A stretch of 64,000 bases of DNA. It comes from Delftia sp. PS-11 (GTDB lineage: Bacteria; Pseudomonadota; Gammaproteobacteria; Burkholderiales; Burkholderiaceae_C). The position numbers and the translations under genes were made by a program. The stretch covers positions 96,722 through 160,721 of the forward strand of contig NZ_JACSYA010000010.1 of NCBI RefSeq assembly GCF_029870285.1, given 5' to 3'. Within the stretch, counting starts at the first letter, position 1; every line of letters begins with the position of its first letter. The notes below the pieces were generated by a model. It ran no database searches. It saw only the letters and a list, made by a program, of their open reading frames with translations, and was not told the origin of the DNA. Positions 34,914 through 44,140 of the stretch are shown here, in pieces.

Positions 34914-37639
34914 GGCGCGTCCTCAGCCTGTGCACCAGCCTCTTCGGCTGGAGACGCGGGGCTGCTGATCACGCAGGCATACGCCTCGATGTTGTCGAAC
35001 GCCGCTTCGTTGATTTCCCACAAGGGGCGGGCGGACACCTGCACGTTGGCGCCGAACAGATCCGCCACCTTCACCGGGCTTTGACGCACGAACTGCAAGG
35101 GCTTGGGTTTGCGGTGGTCGTTGAGCACCCACTGGATGCGCTGCCAGTCTTCAAAGAAGTACTCTTGCAGCAAGGGCAGCACTTGGCGTCTGAACACTTC
35201 GGCCAGCTTGGGCAAGGTGGGCTCGGCCACCAGTGGCATGAAGCTGGCGTGGCCGATCAGGTGATCGCGGTCCAGCAGGGCCTCGATGCGCTGGTTCATC
35301 ACCGACAGCAGTGCATCGACCCGCACGCGATCTGCCACCTTCGCCCCATTGAGCAATGCAGGCTCAGGGGGCAGTTCTTCAAACACGAAGCGACGGCGCA
35401 AGGCCACATCCATGCTGGCCAGCGAGCGGTCGGCCGTGTTCATGGTGCCAATCAGGTAAACATTGTCAGGCACGCTGAACGACTCGCGCGAATACGGCAA
35501 GGTGGTGGACAAGGTCTCAGCCTGGCCGGCACGCTTGGAGGGCTCGATGAGGGTGATCAGCTCACCGAAGATCCGCGACACGTTGCCCCGGTTGATCTCG
35601 TCGATGATGAGCACATGAGGCTGGCGCACCTGTGCCGTGGCACCGTTGGCCGGCAGCTTGGGCTTGAGGTGGTTCGCGATACCCAAGACATAGCTTTCGC
35701 AGTAGATCTTCTGCGGCGGCTGCCCCCTGAGCACTTGCTTAACGGCATCAATGTTTGCGGGCAACGCCTTATTGGTGGTAGACGAAGCCGGCAGGCAAGC
35801 CACTGTTTCATTGCCTTCTTGATACGTCACAGTGAATGGCTTACCTTTGGGCGTCGTCAAGGACTGGGCCTTGTCAGCGGCATCGTCCAGGAACTGCTGG
35901 ATGATCTGGTCCACATCGGGCATGTCGGCCGCGTCCTGGCACATTTGCTTGAATACGCCGGGCTCGACGCTGTAGAGCAGCCCCTCCGGAGCTGACTGAG
36001 CACGAATGCCCTCCACAAAATCTTCATAGCTGAAGCTTTGGTGGAAGGTGACGAACCGCACACGGCCAGCCGCTCTCAGCGCATCAAACCGCGCCTTCAT
36101 GGCTGCGCGACGCTGCTCAGGATTGGCCTCGGCCTTGAGCGCGGCCAGCAGGGCTGGGTCCAGAATGCGCAGGGCGCGCTCGATGGTCGCATAGGTTTTG
36201 CCGGTGCCGGGCGGACCATAGAGGATCTGGTTCAAGGGTTCAGAGCTCATGGTGCGGCCTTGCATGGGTGTCGATGTAGGCGATGCGCTGGCCGCCGCCT
36301 CGTGTGGGGTGGCGTTGATCAGCAGGCGGTAGATGCCGTCAGTTTCTTTTTGAATCACCGCCCGGTCGCCTTCTTGCACGCCGAGCTGGTTGAACAGACC
36401 ATTGAAGCGCGCCTTGATCCGACCACGGTTGGCAAGCAAACAGGTTTCTACCTGCGTCCCGTTGGGGAGGATGAGCTGGAATGTGCCAGAGGTCGCCTTC
36501 TCGTCAGCCGCGATGACTTGCGCAGGGAACAGTGCCTGCAACTTGGGCACCTTGATGTAGCCATTCCGCACCGCGCCACCGCTCAACAGCACCGATAGGG
36601 TGGTGCTGGACTGGTTGTAGTCGTCAGGCCAGCAGGCTTCACGGCCAGACAGTTCGGGCACGCGGCTGTCTGCGGCGGCCTGTTCGGCCCAATGCTCGAC
36701 CAAGGTGCTTTCCAACATCTGCCAAGCCAGCGGCGATGCTCCATCGCCCAGTGTGTTGAGCCGCCCTCGCAGGCCTTGCGCAGTGCATTCCAGCTCCAAG
36801 GCTACGGGGGGTTGCCACACCTTGGGGTCGTCGGTGCGACCGGCATGCATGGCCTGTGTACCCGTGATCCACCAGTCCAGCCCGGCTTCATTCAAGGCCA
36901 GGGCTAGCCGGCAGAAGGCCTCGGTTTGCCCAGCGGCTTGCAGACGATTTGCAAAGTCGGGCAAGGCGGCAAAGTGTGACAGCACTTCTGACGCCTGCGC
37001 GGTGGCTTGCTGTGCCTGCGCGGCCTTGATGTGCACCAGCAGGTCTTGATAGAACGCTATCAATCCCCGGTTGTCTCGCTGGGCCATGATGCCGCGATAT
37101 AGCGATGCGGCATCTTCGGGCGGATCGGTATCGCCCTGCCAGGCCAACTGCAGCATAGGGCGCAGGTAGATGGGCAACAGGCAGGGGTTTTGCCGGTCTT
37201 GGTACAGGAATGCAATCTTGCGGCGGAAGATGGGCCACAGGTCGATGCTTTCCACCTCGTCCAGGCGGCCCGCACGAGCTGCTTGCGCGGTTTGCACAAT
37301 CAACTGCCGGACCTTGGAAAAGGCTTCGCCAGGGGTGGCGCCGTACTTGGCGTACCAGCCGTAGTGAGCATCTTGCAGCACGCCCTTTTGGGCCGAGGGC
37401 TCTTTGGAGGCCGTGCCACTGCGCGAGTAGATGCCGAACTTCAGGGAAGAGCCACCCCAGATGGAGCCCAAGGCCTCAGTGTGCTTTTCAAGCCAACGGC
37501 AGAAGTGATCGTCATCACCCGCCTGGTTGTACTGCTGCAGCGTCGTACCTAAGAGACGCTCCAAAGGCCAGCGCTCCAGGAACTGTGTCCACAAGGCCTC
37601 ACATTCCTCGGCCGTTGGCTCGTTGTGATGCGTGCTCAT
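34910..37639 (-). CDS. mcrB: McrB-like AAA+ GTPase with unusual N-terminal half
   Basis: 909 residues, about twice the length of E. coli McrB. The C-terminal AAA+ domain is classic McrB: Walker A GPPGTGKT (475-482), Walker B LIIDEINRG (677-685) and the GTPase signature MNTADRS (733-739). Residues 1-460 do not resemble the E. coli DNA-recognition domain. There is a first block with LQDAHYGWYAKYGATPGEAF and DLWPIFRRKIAFLYQ, a helical middle, and a block near 400-440 (RIKARFNGLFNQLG, then VQEGDRAVIQ) that may be a small barrel. These probably set target specificity. The gene sits between hsdS and mcrC with four-base overlaps on both sides. Confidence 0.88.
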   Translation of the reverse strand: MSTHHNEPTAEECEALWTQFLERWPLERLLGTTLQQYNQAGDDDHFCRWLEKHTEALGSIWGGSSLKFGIYSRSGTASKEPSAQKGVLQDAHYGWYAKYGATPGEAFSKVRQLIVQTAQAARAGRLDEVESIDLWPIFRRKIAFLYQDRQNPCLLPIYLRPMLQLAWQGDTDPPEDAASLYRGIMAQRDNRGLIAFYQDLLVHIKAAQAQQATAQASEVLSHFAALPDFANRLQAAGQTEAFCRLALALNEAGLDWWITGTQAMHAGRTDDPKVWQPPVALELECTAQGLRGRLNTLGDGASPLAWQMLESTLVEHWAEQAAADSRVPELSGREACWPDDYNQSSTTLSVLLSGGAVRNGYIKVPKLQALFPAQVIAADEKATSGTFQLILPNGTQVETCLLANRGRIKARFNGLFNQLGVQEGDRAVIQKETDGIYRLLINATPHEAAASASPTSTPMQGRTMSSEPLNQILYGPPGTGKTYATIERALRILDPALLAALKAEANPEQRRAAMKARFDALRAAGRVRFVTFHQSFSYEDFVEGIRAQSAPEGLLYSVEPGVFKQMCQDAADMPDVDQIIQQFLDDAADKAQSLTTPKGKPFTVTYQEGNETVACLPASSTTNKALPANIDAVKQVLRGQPPQKIYCESYVLGIANHLKPKLPANGATAQVRQPHVLIIDEINRGNVSRIFGELITLIEPSKRAGQAETLSTTLPYSRESFSVPDNVYLIGTMNTADRSLASMDVALRRRFVFEELPPEPALLNGAKVADRVRVDALLSVMNQRIEALLDRDHLIGHASFMPLVAEPTLPKLAEVFRRQVLPLLQEYFFEDWQRIQWVLNDHRKPKPLQFVRQSPVKVADLFGANVQVSARPLWEINEAAFDNIEAYACVISSPASPAEEAGAQAEDAP

Positions 37640-38940
37640 GCGGCAGCCTCTTCAGCGATGTCGGTGATGCGAAGTTGGCCGGAGATAAGGCGGGGAAGCA
37701 GCGTGTCGCGCATAGATGCCAGGGTCTTAGCATGTTCGTCATTGGCGGCAATGCTGGATTGGACGGACGCAACCACTTGACCGAAGGCCAATGCAATGAC
37801 CTCTGGCGGCACAGCAATTGGATAACGGCCAAGCGCCTCGTTTTGAATGCGCTGACGACCGCTTGTGCCAACCATGCTCTGGATCGCAAAGTCCAAGAAG
37901 GGCTGGTGTTTGCAGAGCAGGTAAGAAAAATAGTCCGGCAGCGATCCCTTGGGACGCATCACCAAGAACTCGGTCGACCCCCAGCCAATCTGCTGGTCCG
38001 CGAGAAAGTCCACGAATGCAGCCTTGCCGTTCTCCAGGCACGGTGTGATGCGTGCAAGCAGCGTGTCGCCATTGCGGAACTTGGTCCCGGATCCCAGCTC
38101 TCGCATGACGGGGGCATCGGTGCGATGCCCACTGGTAGCCACACTGGCCATGTCCAGATAGGGTGCCAGCATCCCCTTCTTCAACGGCCGGGATGGATTG
38201 AACTCGAAAGCATCGGCAAGTGGCATGAGTTGCCACCCCTTCGGCACCAACCCCAACTCCGTCTCTTCCAACGCATCAGGGAACAGCGCGGCTGTGGCCT
38301 CGTCCATACCTTCGGGGGCGCGGCCTGCCATCTTGGCGCGCACGGGGTCGAAATCGACGAACCACGACTTGAACAGCGCCTGGGCGATGGCTTCGAGGGT
38401 GGCGTTGGTCTCGCGCAGGAGGGTGATGCGGTCGTCGATTGACCTAGCAACGCTAATTATCTCGTCCTGTTCAGGCAATGGGGGAAGAGCCAGTTCAAGC
38501 GCCTGCATGCGCTTTGTGTCGAGCTTGCCCGCGCCTATTCCAGTGTATTCAACAACTGATTCGAGGAGGAATCGTTCATGCCCCATTAACCAGTACAAGA
38601 GGTACCAAGGACGGATGAGGTTTTCCCTTGCAATCAAGGCTTTTACGTCTTGGTTGAATGCAACAGAGCGCGTCGTAATGCCAACAGGAATTCGGGTGTG
38701 CAGGGCCCCCCCTCGAACGAGCAGAAGCACTGCATCAGTAGGCGCAAGGCGAGAGCCATTCGCTAAGCCTGCCGAGGTCAGTTTTAACTCCGAATCGGAG
38801 TATCTGGTGCCATACATTGAGTTGGCGCTGATCCAAGGAATGTCGCCGCCCCAGTAACTCGTCTCGTCCTTCTTGGGCGTCCCGCCGGATGCCCACTCGG
38901 TAACAGCGCCGAGCGTTGTTTTTGGCCACTCAGAACTCAT
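37636..38940 (-). CDS. hsdS: Type I restriction-modification specificity subunit
   Basis: 434 residues with two target-recognition domains, each followed by a conserved helical spacer ([21 protein letters not shown], and the region near [20 protein letters not shown]). The central conserved block [19 protein letters not shown] is typical of HsdS. The subunit reads a split DNA sequence for both HsdM methylation and HsdR cleavage. The recognition sequence cannot be derived by eye. The start overlaps the hsdM stop by 11 bases, and its own stop overlaps the mcrB start by four. Confidence 0.92.
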   Translation of the reverse strand: MSSEWPKTTLGAVTEWASGGTPKKDETSYWGGDIPWISANSMYGTRYSDSELKLTSAGLANGSRLAPTDAVLLLVRGGALHTRIPVGITTRSVAFNQDVKALIARENLIRPWYLLYWLMGHERFLLESVVEYTGIGAGKLDTKRMQALELALPPLPEQDEIISVARSIDDRITLLRETNATLEAIAQALFKSWFVDFDPVRAKMAGRAPEGMDEATAALFPDALEETELGLVPKGWQLMPLADAFEFNPSRPLKKGMLAPYLDMASVATSGHRTDAPVMRELGSGTKFRNGDTLLARITPCLENGKAAFVDFLADQQIGWGSTEFLVMRPKGSLPDYFSYLLCKHQPFLDFAIQSMVGTSGRQRIQNEALGRYPIAVPPEVIALAFGQVVASVQSSIAANDEHAKTLASMRDTLLPRLISGQLRITDIAEEAAA

Positions 38941-40492
38941 ACCCCAGCCCCCCCAGCTTCTGCCGGATCAACGCATCCAGCTCAGCGCCCTTGGCCATCT
39001 GCTCGCCCAGCTTCTCGGTGAGCTTCTGCATCTTCTCGGCAAAGGCCTCGTCGTCGTCTTCCACGGCTTCGGCGCCCACATAACGGCCCGGCGTCAGCAC
39101 ATGGCCGTGCTGCGCAATCTCCGGCAAAGGCACGCTGCGGCAAAAGCCCGGCACGTCTTCATAGCTGGTGATGCTGGCACCCGCCTCCACCTCACCACGC
39201 CAGGCGGCTACGGTCTCGGCAATGCGCTTGATCGCGGCATCGTCCAGTTCGGCCTGCACGCGTGAAATCATCTTGGCGCACTTGCGGGCGTCGATGAACA
39301 GCACTTCGCCCTTGCGCTTTTTCTGCTTGGCCAAAAACCACAGGCAGGCGGGGATCTGGGTATTGAAGAACAGCTGGCCCGGCAGGGCAACCATGACCTC
39401 CACCACGTCGGCATCGACCATGGCGGCGCGGATCACGCCTTCGTTGTTCTGGCTACTGGACATGGAGCCATTGGCCAGCACGATGCCGGCGCGGCCCGTG
39501 GGCTTGAGGTGGTGCAGCATGTGCTGCAGCCAGGCGTAGTTGGCGTTGCCCTGCGGGGGGTCGCCATAGTGCCAGCGTGGGTCGCCTTCCAGGCTGCCGT
39601 GCCACCAGTCGCTGATATTGAAAGGCGGGTTGGCCAGGATGTAGTCGGCCCGCAGGTCGGGGTGCTGGTTGCGGGTAAAGGTGTCGGCAGGCTCGCGACC
39701 CAGGTTGTAGTCAATGCCACGAATGGCCAGATTCATGGCGGCTAGGCGCCAGGTGGTGGGGTTGGCTTCTTGCCCGTAGATGGACACATCGCCCATCTTG
39801 CCGCCGTGGGCTTCGATGAACTTCTCGCTCTGCACAAACATGCCACCCGAGCCGCAGCACGGGTCGTACACCTTGCCGTGGTGCGGGGCCAAGATGGCGA
39901 CCAGGGTTTTGACGATGCTGGCGGGCGTGTAGAACTGCCCGCCCCGCTTGCCCTCTGCATTGGCGAACATGCCCAGGAAGTATTCGTACACCTGGCCCAG
40001 TACGTCGCGGGCGGTGCTGGCGTTCTCGCCAAAGCCGATGGTCGAGATCAGGTCCACCAGTTCACCCAGCTTGCCATCGGGCAATTGCGCGCGGGCGTAG
40101 CGCTTGTCGAGAATGCCTTTGAGCTTGGGGTTCTCGGCTTCGATCAGACTCAGCGCGTCGTCGATGTGCTTGCCGATGGTGTGCTGCTTGGCGGCGGCGC
40201 GGATGGCTTCCCAGCGGGCAGCTTCGGGCACCCAGAACACGTTGGCCGAGGTGTAGTAGTCGCGGTCCTCCAGTTCGGCGGCGATGTCTTCGTCGCAGGC
40301 ATCGCCGTAGAAGTATTCGTCGTCGGGGTCACGCAGGCGCGCCGCCAGCTCGGCGGTGCGGGCGGTGAAAGTGTCCGAGATGTACTTGATGAAGATGAGG
40401 CCGAGCACCAGGTGCTTGTACTCAGCGGCGTCCATGTTGGCGCGCAGCTTGTCGGCGGTGGCCCAGAGGGTCTTCTTGATGTCGTCGAGCAT
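38930..40492 (-). CDS. hsdM: Type I restriction-modification DNA adenine methyltransferase
   Basis: 520 residues from the ATG at 40492 ([20 protein letters not shown]); an upstream TTG frame is rejected. The N-terminal HsdM domain includes [18 protein letters not shown]. The methyltransferase has the S-adenosylmethionine motif [11 protein letters not shown] (209-219) and the catalytic N6-adenine motif NPPF (288-291). The C-terminal part ends with helices that contact HsdS. It is the first gene of the cassette, so its promoter should lie in 40493-40917, but I cannot identify it with confidence. Confidence 0.95.
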   Translation of the reverse strand: MLDDIKKTLWATADKLRANMDAAEYKHLVLGLIFIKYISDTFTARTAELAARLRDPDDEYFYGDACDEDIAAELEDRDYYTSANVFWVPEAARWEAIRAAAKQHTIGKHIDDALSLIEAENPKLKGILDKRYARAQLPDGKLGELVDLISTIGFGENASTARDVLGQVYEYFLGMFANAEGKRGGQFYTPASIVKTLVAILAPHHGKVYDPCCGSGGMFVQSEKFIEAHGGKMGDVSIYGQEANPTTWRLAAMNLAIRGIDYNLGREPADTFTRNQHPDLRADYILANPPFNISDWWHGSLEGDPRWHYGDPPQGNANYAWLQHMLHHLKPTGRAGIVLANGSMSSSQNNEGVIRAAMVDADVVEVMVALPGQLFFNTQIPACLWFLAKQKKRKGEVLFIDARKCAKMISRVQAELDDAAIKRIAETVAAWRGEVEAGASITSYEDVPGFCRSVPLPEIAQHGHVLTPGRYVGAEAVEDDDEAFAEKMQKLTEKLGEQMAKGAELDALIRQKLGGLGYEF

Positions 40493-40917
40493 GTGTCCCG
40501 TGAGCTGGATTTGTTGTTGACTGCAAGGTGGCAAGGGTGTTTGCCAAACCTGTTGATCTTAATTTGCAGCTCCGGTCGGAATCTCTGTCGGGAGGGAATG
40601 TCTTCCAGTGGACCCAAAGACTGCTCAGTCTCCGGGTGCCTCACAAGTTCCTACCGGCATCGTTGCCTACGTTGGAGGAACGCTGACCACGCCCGTCCCA
40701 AAGGGCAGGCGACGAGGAAAGAGCGCCTGAGGCTTGATACGGAACTGTTGTCAAACTTTACGCGCAATCCGTCGCAAGCCAATGATATGCCTTGACTTTT
40801 TGCTTATTGACGCCACAAAGGCCAACACAGGCGCGCTGATTCAGCTGTACGTCCCTCCTGCGGGCCTTTTGTTTGTGGGAGCCCGGGAGGTGGTATACCT
40901 TCAGCGAGGAGACACCC
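40493..40917. other. Boundary region upstream of the defence operon
   Basis: About 425 bases between the divergent hsdM and Bug genes. It should hold the promoters of both. I see a TAAGAT hexamer on the minus strand about 60 bases before hsdM without a clear -35. For the plus-strand gene there is a TATACC hexamer inside the palindrome GGTATACC at about 40892-40899. There is no tRNA, integrase or recognisable attachment site. Confidence 0.5.
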
Positions 40918-41901
40918 ATGAAGACCACCATAACCGCCCTGGCGCTGACCGGCGCCTGCCTGTGCACGTCCGCAGCGATGGCGGGCCCGCTGGACAAGAC
41001 GGAGTGCGTGGTGCCCGCGAAACCGGCAGGCGGTTTCGACCTCACCTGCAAGCTGGTGCAGACCGGGCTTCTTGAAGGCAAGCTCATCACGGAGCCCATG
41101 CGCGTGACCTATATGCCGGGCGGCATCGGGGCTGTAGCGTTCAACACGGTCATTGCACAGCGGCACAGCCAGGCCAACACGATTGTGGCGTTCTCCAGCG
41201 GCACGCTGCTGAACCTGGCGCAGGGCAAGTTCGGGCGCTATGGGGAGAACGATGTGCGCTGGCTCGCGGCCGTGGGAACGGACTACGGCGCTGTCGTGGT
41301 GGCGGAAAATTCGCCGTACAAGACCCTGGCCGATGTGATGAAGGCCATGAAGGCCGACCCGTCCAAGGTGGTGCTGGGCGCCGGAGGCACCATTGGCAGC
41401 CAGGACTGGATGAAGGCGGCGCTGCTGGCACGGGCGGCTGGCGTCAGTCCCAAGCTGATGCGGTTCGTGGCCTTCGAGGGCGGCGGCGAGGCCATGACGG
41501 CCTTGCAGGGCGGCCACATCCATGTGTTCACCGGCGATGCGGCCGAGACAGGCCAGCAGCAGAGGGCCGGGGCCAGGGTGCGCATGCTTGCCGTGATGTC
41601 CGGCCAGCGCCTGCCCGGCGACTGGTCCAGCGTGCCGACCGCCAAAGAGGCCGGCGCCGATATCGAGTGGCCGATTGTGCGGGGCTTCTACCTCGGCCCG
41701 AAGGTGTCCGATGCGGACTATGCGGCCTGGACAGCCGCATTCGGCAAGATGATGGGCACGCCCGGGTTCGAGCAGCTTCGCGCGCAGCGGGGGCTCTTTC
41801 CGATGGCGCTGGCGGGCAAGGAGGTCGATGCCTATGTCCATCAACAGGTCGCCCAGTACCGCAGGCTGCTCCAGGAGTTCAGGCTCGGCGCCGCACGGTG
41901 A
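40918..41901 (+). CDS. Bug/TctC family solute-binding protein
   Basis: A 327-residue periplasmic binding protein with a signal peptide (MKTTITALALTGACLCTSAAMAG). Bug proteins bind carboxylates and either feed tripartite tricarboxylate transporters or act as co-sensors. The family pattern is recognisable (VVPAKPAGGFDLTCKLVQ, then MPGGIGAVAFNTV), though the sequence diverges from the standard VPFAPGG start. A good AGGAG lies before the ATG at 40918. It converges with the sensor kinase gene only 7 bases away, which suggests a functional pair. No TctA/TctB membrane genes are nearby. Confidence 0.85.
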   Translation: MKTTITALALTGACLCTSAAMAGPLDKTECVVPAKPAGGFDLTCKLVQTGLLEGKLITEPMRVTYMPGGIGAVAFNTVIAQRHSQANTIVAFSSGTLLNLAQGKFGRYGENDVRWLAAVGTDYGAVVVAENSPYKTLADVMKAMKADPSKVVLGAGGTIGSQDWMKAALLARAAGVSPKLMRFVAFEGGGEAMTALQGGHIHVFTGDAAETGQQQRAGARVRMLAVMSGQRLPGDWSSVPTAKEAGADIEWPIVRGFYLGPKVSDADYAAWTAAFGKMMGTPGFEQLRAQRGLFPMALAGKEVDAYVHQQVAQYRRLLQEFRLGAAR

Positions 41902-41908
41902 CGCCGTG

Positions 41909-43333
41909 TCAGCCGCCGTTCGGGCCTGAGGGCGCCTGCCACAGCATCGGCAGGGCCAGGCAGGCGAGAAGTCCGCCCTCGTCGGGCTCCTGCATCAGGT
42001 AAAAATTGCCATGGTGCCGCCTGGCAATCGACTGGACGATCGCCAGCCCGAGGCCTGAGCCCGAACCCTGCGAATTGCTGGCGCGGAAAAATCTTTCGGT
42101 GGCACGGTGCATTTCCTGCGCCGGGATTCCGGGGCCGTTGTCGCCGACGGAAACCACGGCGCAGCCTGCATCCGCAGAGACCTTGACCGTGACACGGCCG
42201 CCGCAAGGGGTGTATTTCAGGGCGTTGTCGATGAGATTGGAGAGGGCCTCGTCCAGCAGCCCCCTGTGCCCCATGGCGGCGGCTGACGGGAGGTCCATCT
42301 CAAACCCCAGGTCGATGCGCTTGCTGCGGGCCTGCGTCCACCAGCGTTTGGTCACTTCGCGCGCCAGCTCGCCCAGCTCCAGCCGCTGCATGGCGATGTC
42401 CAGTGTGTCGGCACGCGCCAGGGCCAGCATCTGATTGGTCTGCCGCACGGCATGCCTGAGCTGCTCGTGCAGCGCTGCCAGCGCATCACGCATGCTGGCG
42501 ATGTCAGGCGCTCGCTGCACGAAGGTGACCTGGGTCAGCAGCGTGCTCAAGGGCGTGCGCAACTGGTGGGAGGCGTCATCAATGAACCGGCGCTGCCCCT
42601 GCAGCAATTCGCGGTACCGGAAGATATGCTGGTTCATTGCATCGACCAGGGGCAGCACATCCTTGGGAACGCGGCTGGTATCGATGGGCGACAGATCCGC
42701 CGGAGCCCGCGACTGGACTTCCTGGCGCAACTGCTGCAGCGGCCGAAGCGCCCAGGCCACGGCGGCAGCCACCATGCCGGCCGCCAGCGCCGCCAAAAGC
42801 GCATCCCGCACCACGGCGCTGACGATGAACTGCCGGCTGAACTGGTCGCGTGACGAGAAAGGTTCTGCGACCTGGATGACCAGCCGCCGGTCGCTGCTGC
42901 CGCCCACCGGGTTGTGCAGGGGGCGGACGTAGGTGCCTATGCGGACCCGCGTGCCCGCATACTCGACCGTATCGAAGTATGGCTGGCGGTCTTGCAGCGC
43001 TTGCCGGGGCAGCGGCAGATCCGGGTTGCCGATTTCAACCAGCCCGTCCATCGTCGCGACACGGTAGTACACCGGCCCGCTGGCCGTGAGTTCGAAGAAC
43101 TCGAAAAGCACGTAGGGCAGTTCGATGGCCAGGCCGCCGCTTTCCGTGGATACATTGGCATCTATCGCCTTGATGGCGCCAAAGAGCGAGCGGTCAAACG
43201 CCGCATTGACCGCAGAACTGGCCGTATGCCAGGTCAGCCAGAGCTGCACGACGCTGCCCGCCGCCACGCCGGCCAGCAGCACCACGATCAGCATGCGGCG
43301 CAGGCTGACACGGTGCAGCGCATCCAGATTCAT
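41909..43333 (-). CDS. TctE-like sensor histidine kinase
   Basis: 474 residues. Two membrane helices (about 13-32 and 177-195) enclose an extracytoplasmic sensor. A HAMP-like linker follows, then the HisKA box with phospho-acceptor His in FIDDASHQLRTPLSTL and an ATPase domain with LIDNALKYT, VGDNGPGIP and GSGLGLAIV. The arrangement matches TctE/BctE kinases that govern tricarboxylate uptake with the help of Bug proteins. The start overlaps the stop of the regulator gene by four bases. Confidence 0.9.
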   Translation of the reverse strand: MNLDALHRVSLRRMLIVVLLAGVAAGSVVQLWLTWHTASSAVNAAFDRSLFGAIKAIDANVSTESGGLAIELPYVLFEFFELTASGPVYYRVATMDGLVEIGNPDLPLPRQALQDRQPYFDTVEYAGTRVRIGTYVRPLHNPVGGSSDRRLVIQVAEPFSSRDQFSRQFIVSAVVRDALLAALAAGMVAAAVAWALRPLQQLRQEVQSRAPADLSPIDTSRVPKDVLPLVDAMNQHIFRYRELLQGQRRFIDDASHQLRTPLSTLLTQVTFVQRAPDIASMRDALAALHEQLRHAVRQTNQMLALARADTLDIAMQRLELGELAREVTKRWWTQARSKRIDLGFEMDLPSAAAMGHRGLLDEALSNLIDNALKYTPCGGRVTVKVSADAGCAVVSVGDNGPGIPAQEMHRATERFFRASNSQGSGSGLGLAIVQSIARRHHGNFYLMQEPDEGGLLACLALPMLWQAPSGPNGG

Positions 43334-43998
43334 GCCGCCGCCTCAAGCAGGTAGCCGATGCCGCGCAGCGTCGTGATCTGCACCCCCGTGCCGTTGAGCC
43401 GCTTGCGCAGGCGGTGGATACAGACTTCGATGGCCTCGGGATGCACATCGCTGTAATCCGGAAAGACTTTGTCCAGCAATTCGCGCTTGGTCAGCGGCTC
43501 GCCGCCACTTTGGATCAGCGCGCGCAGCACCGCATGCTCGCGCGCCGTGAGCGGCAGAGGATCGTGCCCCACCTCGAACCGCCTGGCCGCAGCATCGAAG
43601 GACAGCGCACCGCACACATACCGGGTCTGCTGCCGGCCCCTGGCGCGCCGCACCAGGGCCAGCAGCCGGGCCTCCAGCTCTTCCACCTCGAACGGCTTGG
43701 CCAGGAAATCATCGGCGCCGGCCCTCAGGGTGGACACCTTTTCGGCCAGCGTGTCCCGGGCGGTGAGAATGAGGATGGGCACCGGGTCATCCTCATCGCG
43801 CAGGCTTTGCAGCACCTCTTCCCCGCAGAGGCCGGGAAGGCCCAGGTCCAGAATGAGTGCATCGTATGGCGCGCTGCGCAGCGCCCTGCGCACCAGACGG
43901 CCATCGGCCACCCAATCGACCTGATTGCCGCCCTGCGCCAGGGTGCGCACCAGCCAGTCCGCCAGGGCGGATTCGTCTTCTGCCAGTAGGAGTTTCAT
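43330..43998 (-). CDS. TctD-like OmpR-family response regulator
   Basis: 222 residues: a receiver domain (acidic pocket in LLLAEDESALADW, phospho-acceptor Asp in LILDLGLPGLCG near residue 51, conserved Lys in FLAKPFEVEEL) and a C-terminal winged helix (LTAREHAVLRALI to VCIHRLRKRLNGTG). It is coupled to the downstream TctE-like kinase. The two flanking Bug genes are the most likely targets, by analogy with TctDE/BctDE systems; no operator is identified. Confidence 0.92.
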   Translation of the reverse strand: MKLLLAEDESALADWLVRTLAQGGNQVDWVADGRLVRRALRSAPYDALILDLGLPGLCGEEVLQSLRDEDDPVPILILTARDTLAEKVSTLRAGADDFLAKPFEVEELEARLLALVRRARGRQQTRYVCGALSFDAAARRFEVGHDPLPLTAREHAVLRALIQSGGEPLTKRELLDKVFPDYSDVHPEAIEVCIHRLRKRLNGTGVQITTLRGIGYLLEAAA

Positions 43999-44097
43999 GC
44001 GTGTTCTGCCCCGTTACGGGTATCGCTCGGCCTGATTGTCAAGAAACTGCCCGAAAGCAGCCAGCCAGCAGGAAACCCGCGCCCGGAACAGCGCCTT

Positions 44098-44123
44098 CGC
44101 CAGATGGCCAGAGCCATCTGGCG
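44098..44123. repeat. Perfect 10-bp stem-loop between bug and tctD-like genes
   Basis: CGCCAGATGG (44098-44107), a 6-base loop and CCATCTGGCG (44114-44123). There is no T-run. It lies between two minus-strand genes and could separate their transcripts or stabilise the bug mRNA 3' end. Confidence 0.5.
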
Positions 44124-44140
44124 GACCTCTGACGAGCCGC

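Noticed and set aside
29768..40492. The defence cassette as an integrated mobile element with attachment sites
   Set aside because: No integrase, transposase, tRNA or direct repeat was found at either edge, so transfer is suggested only by composition and content.
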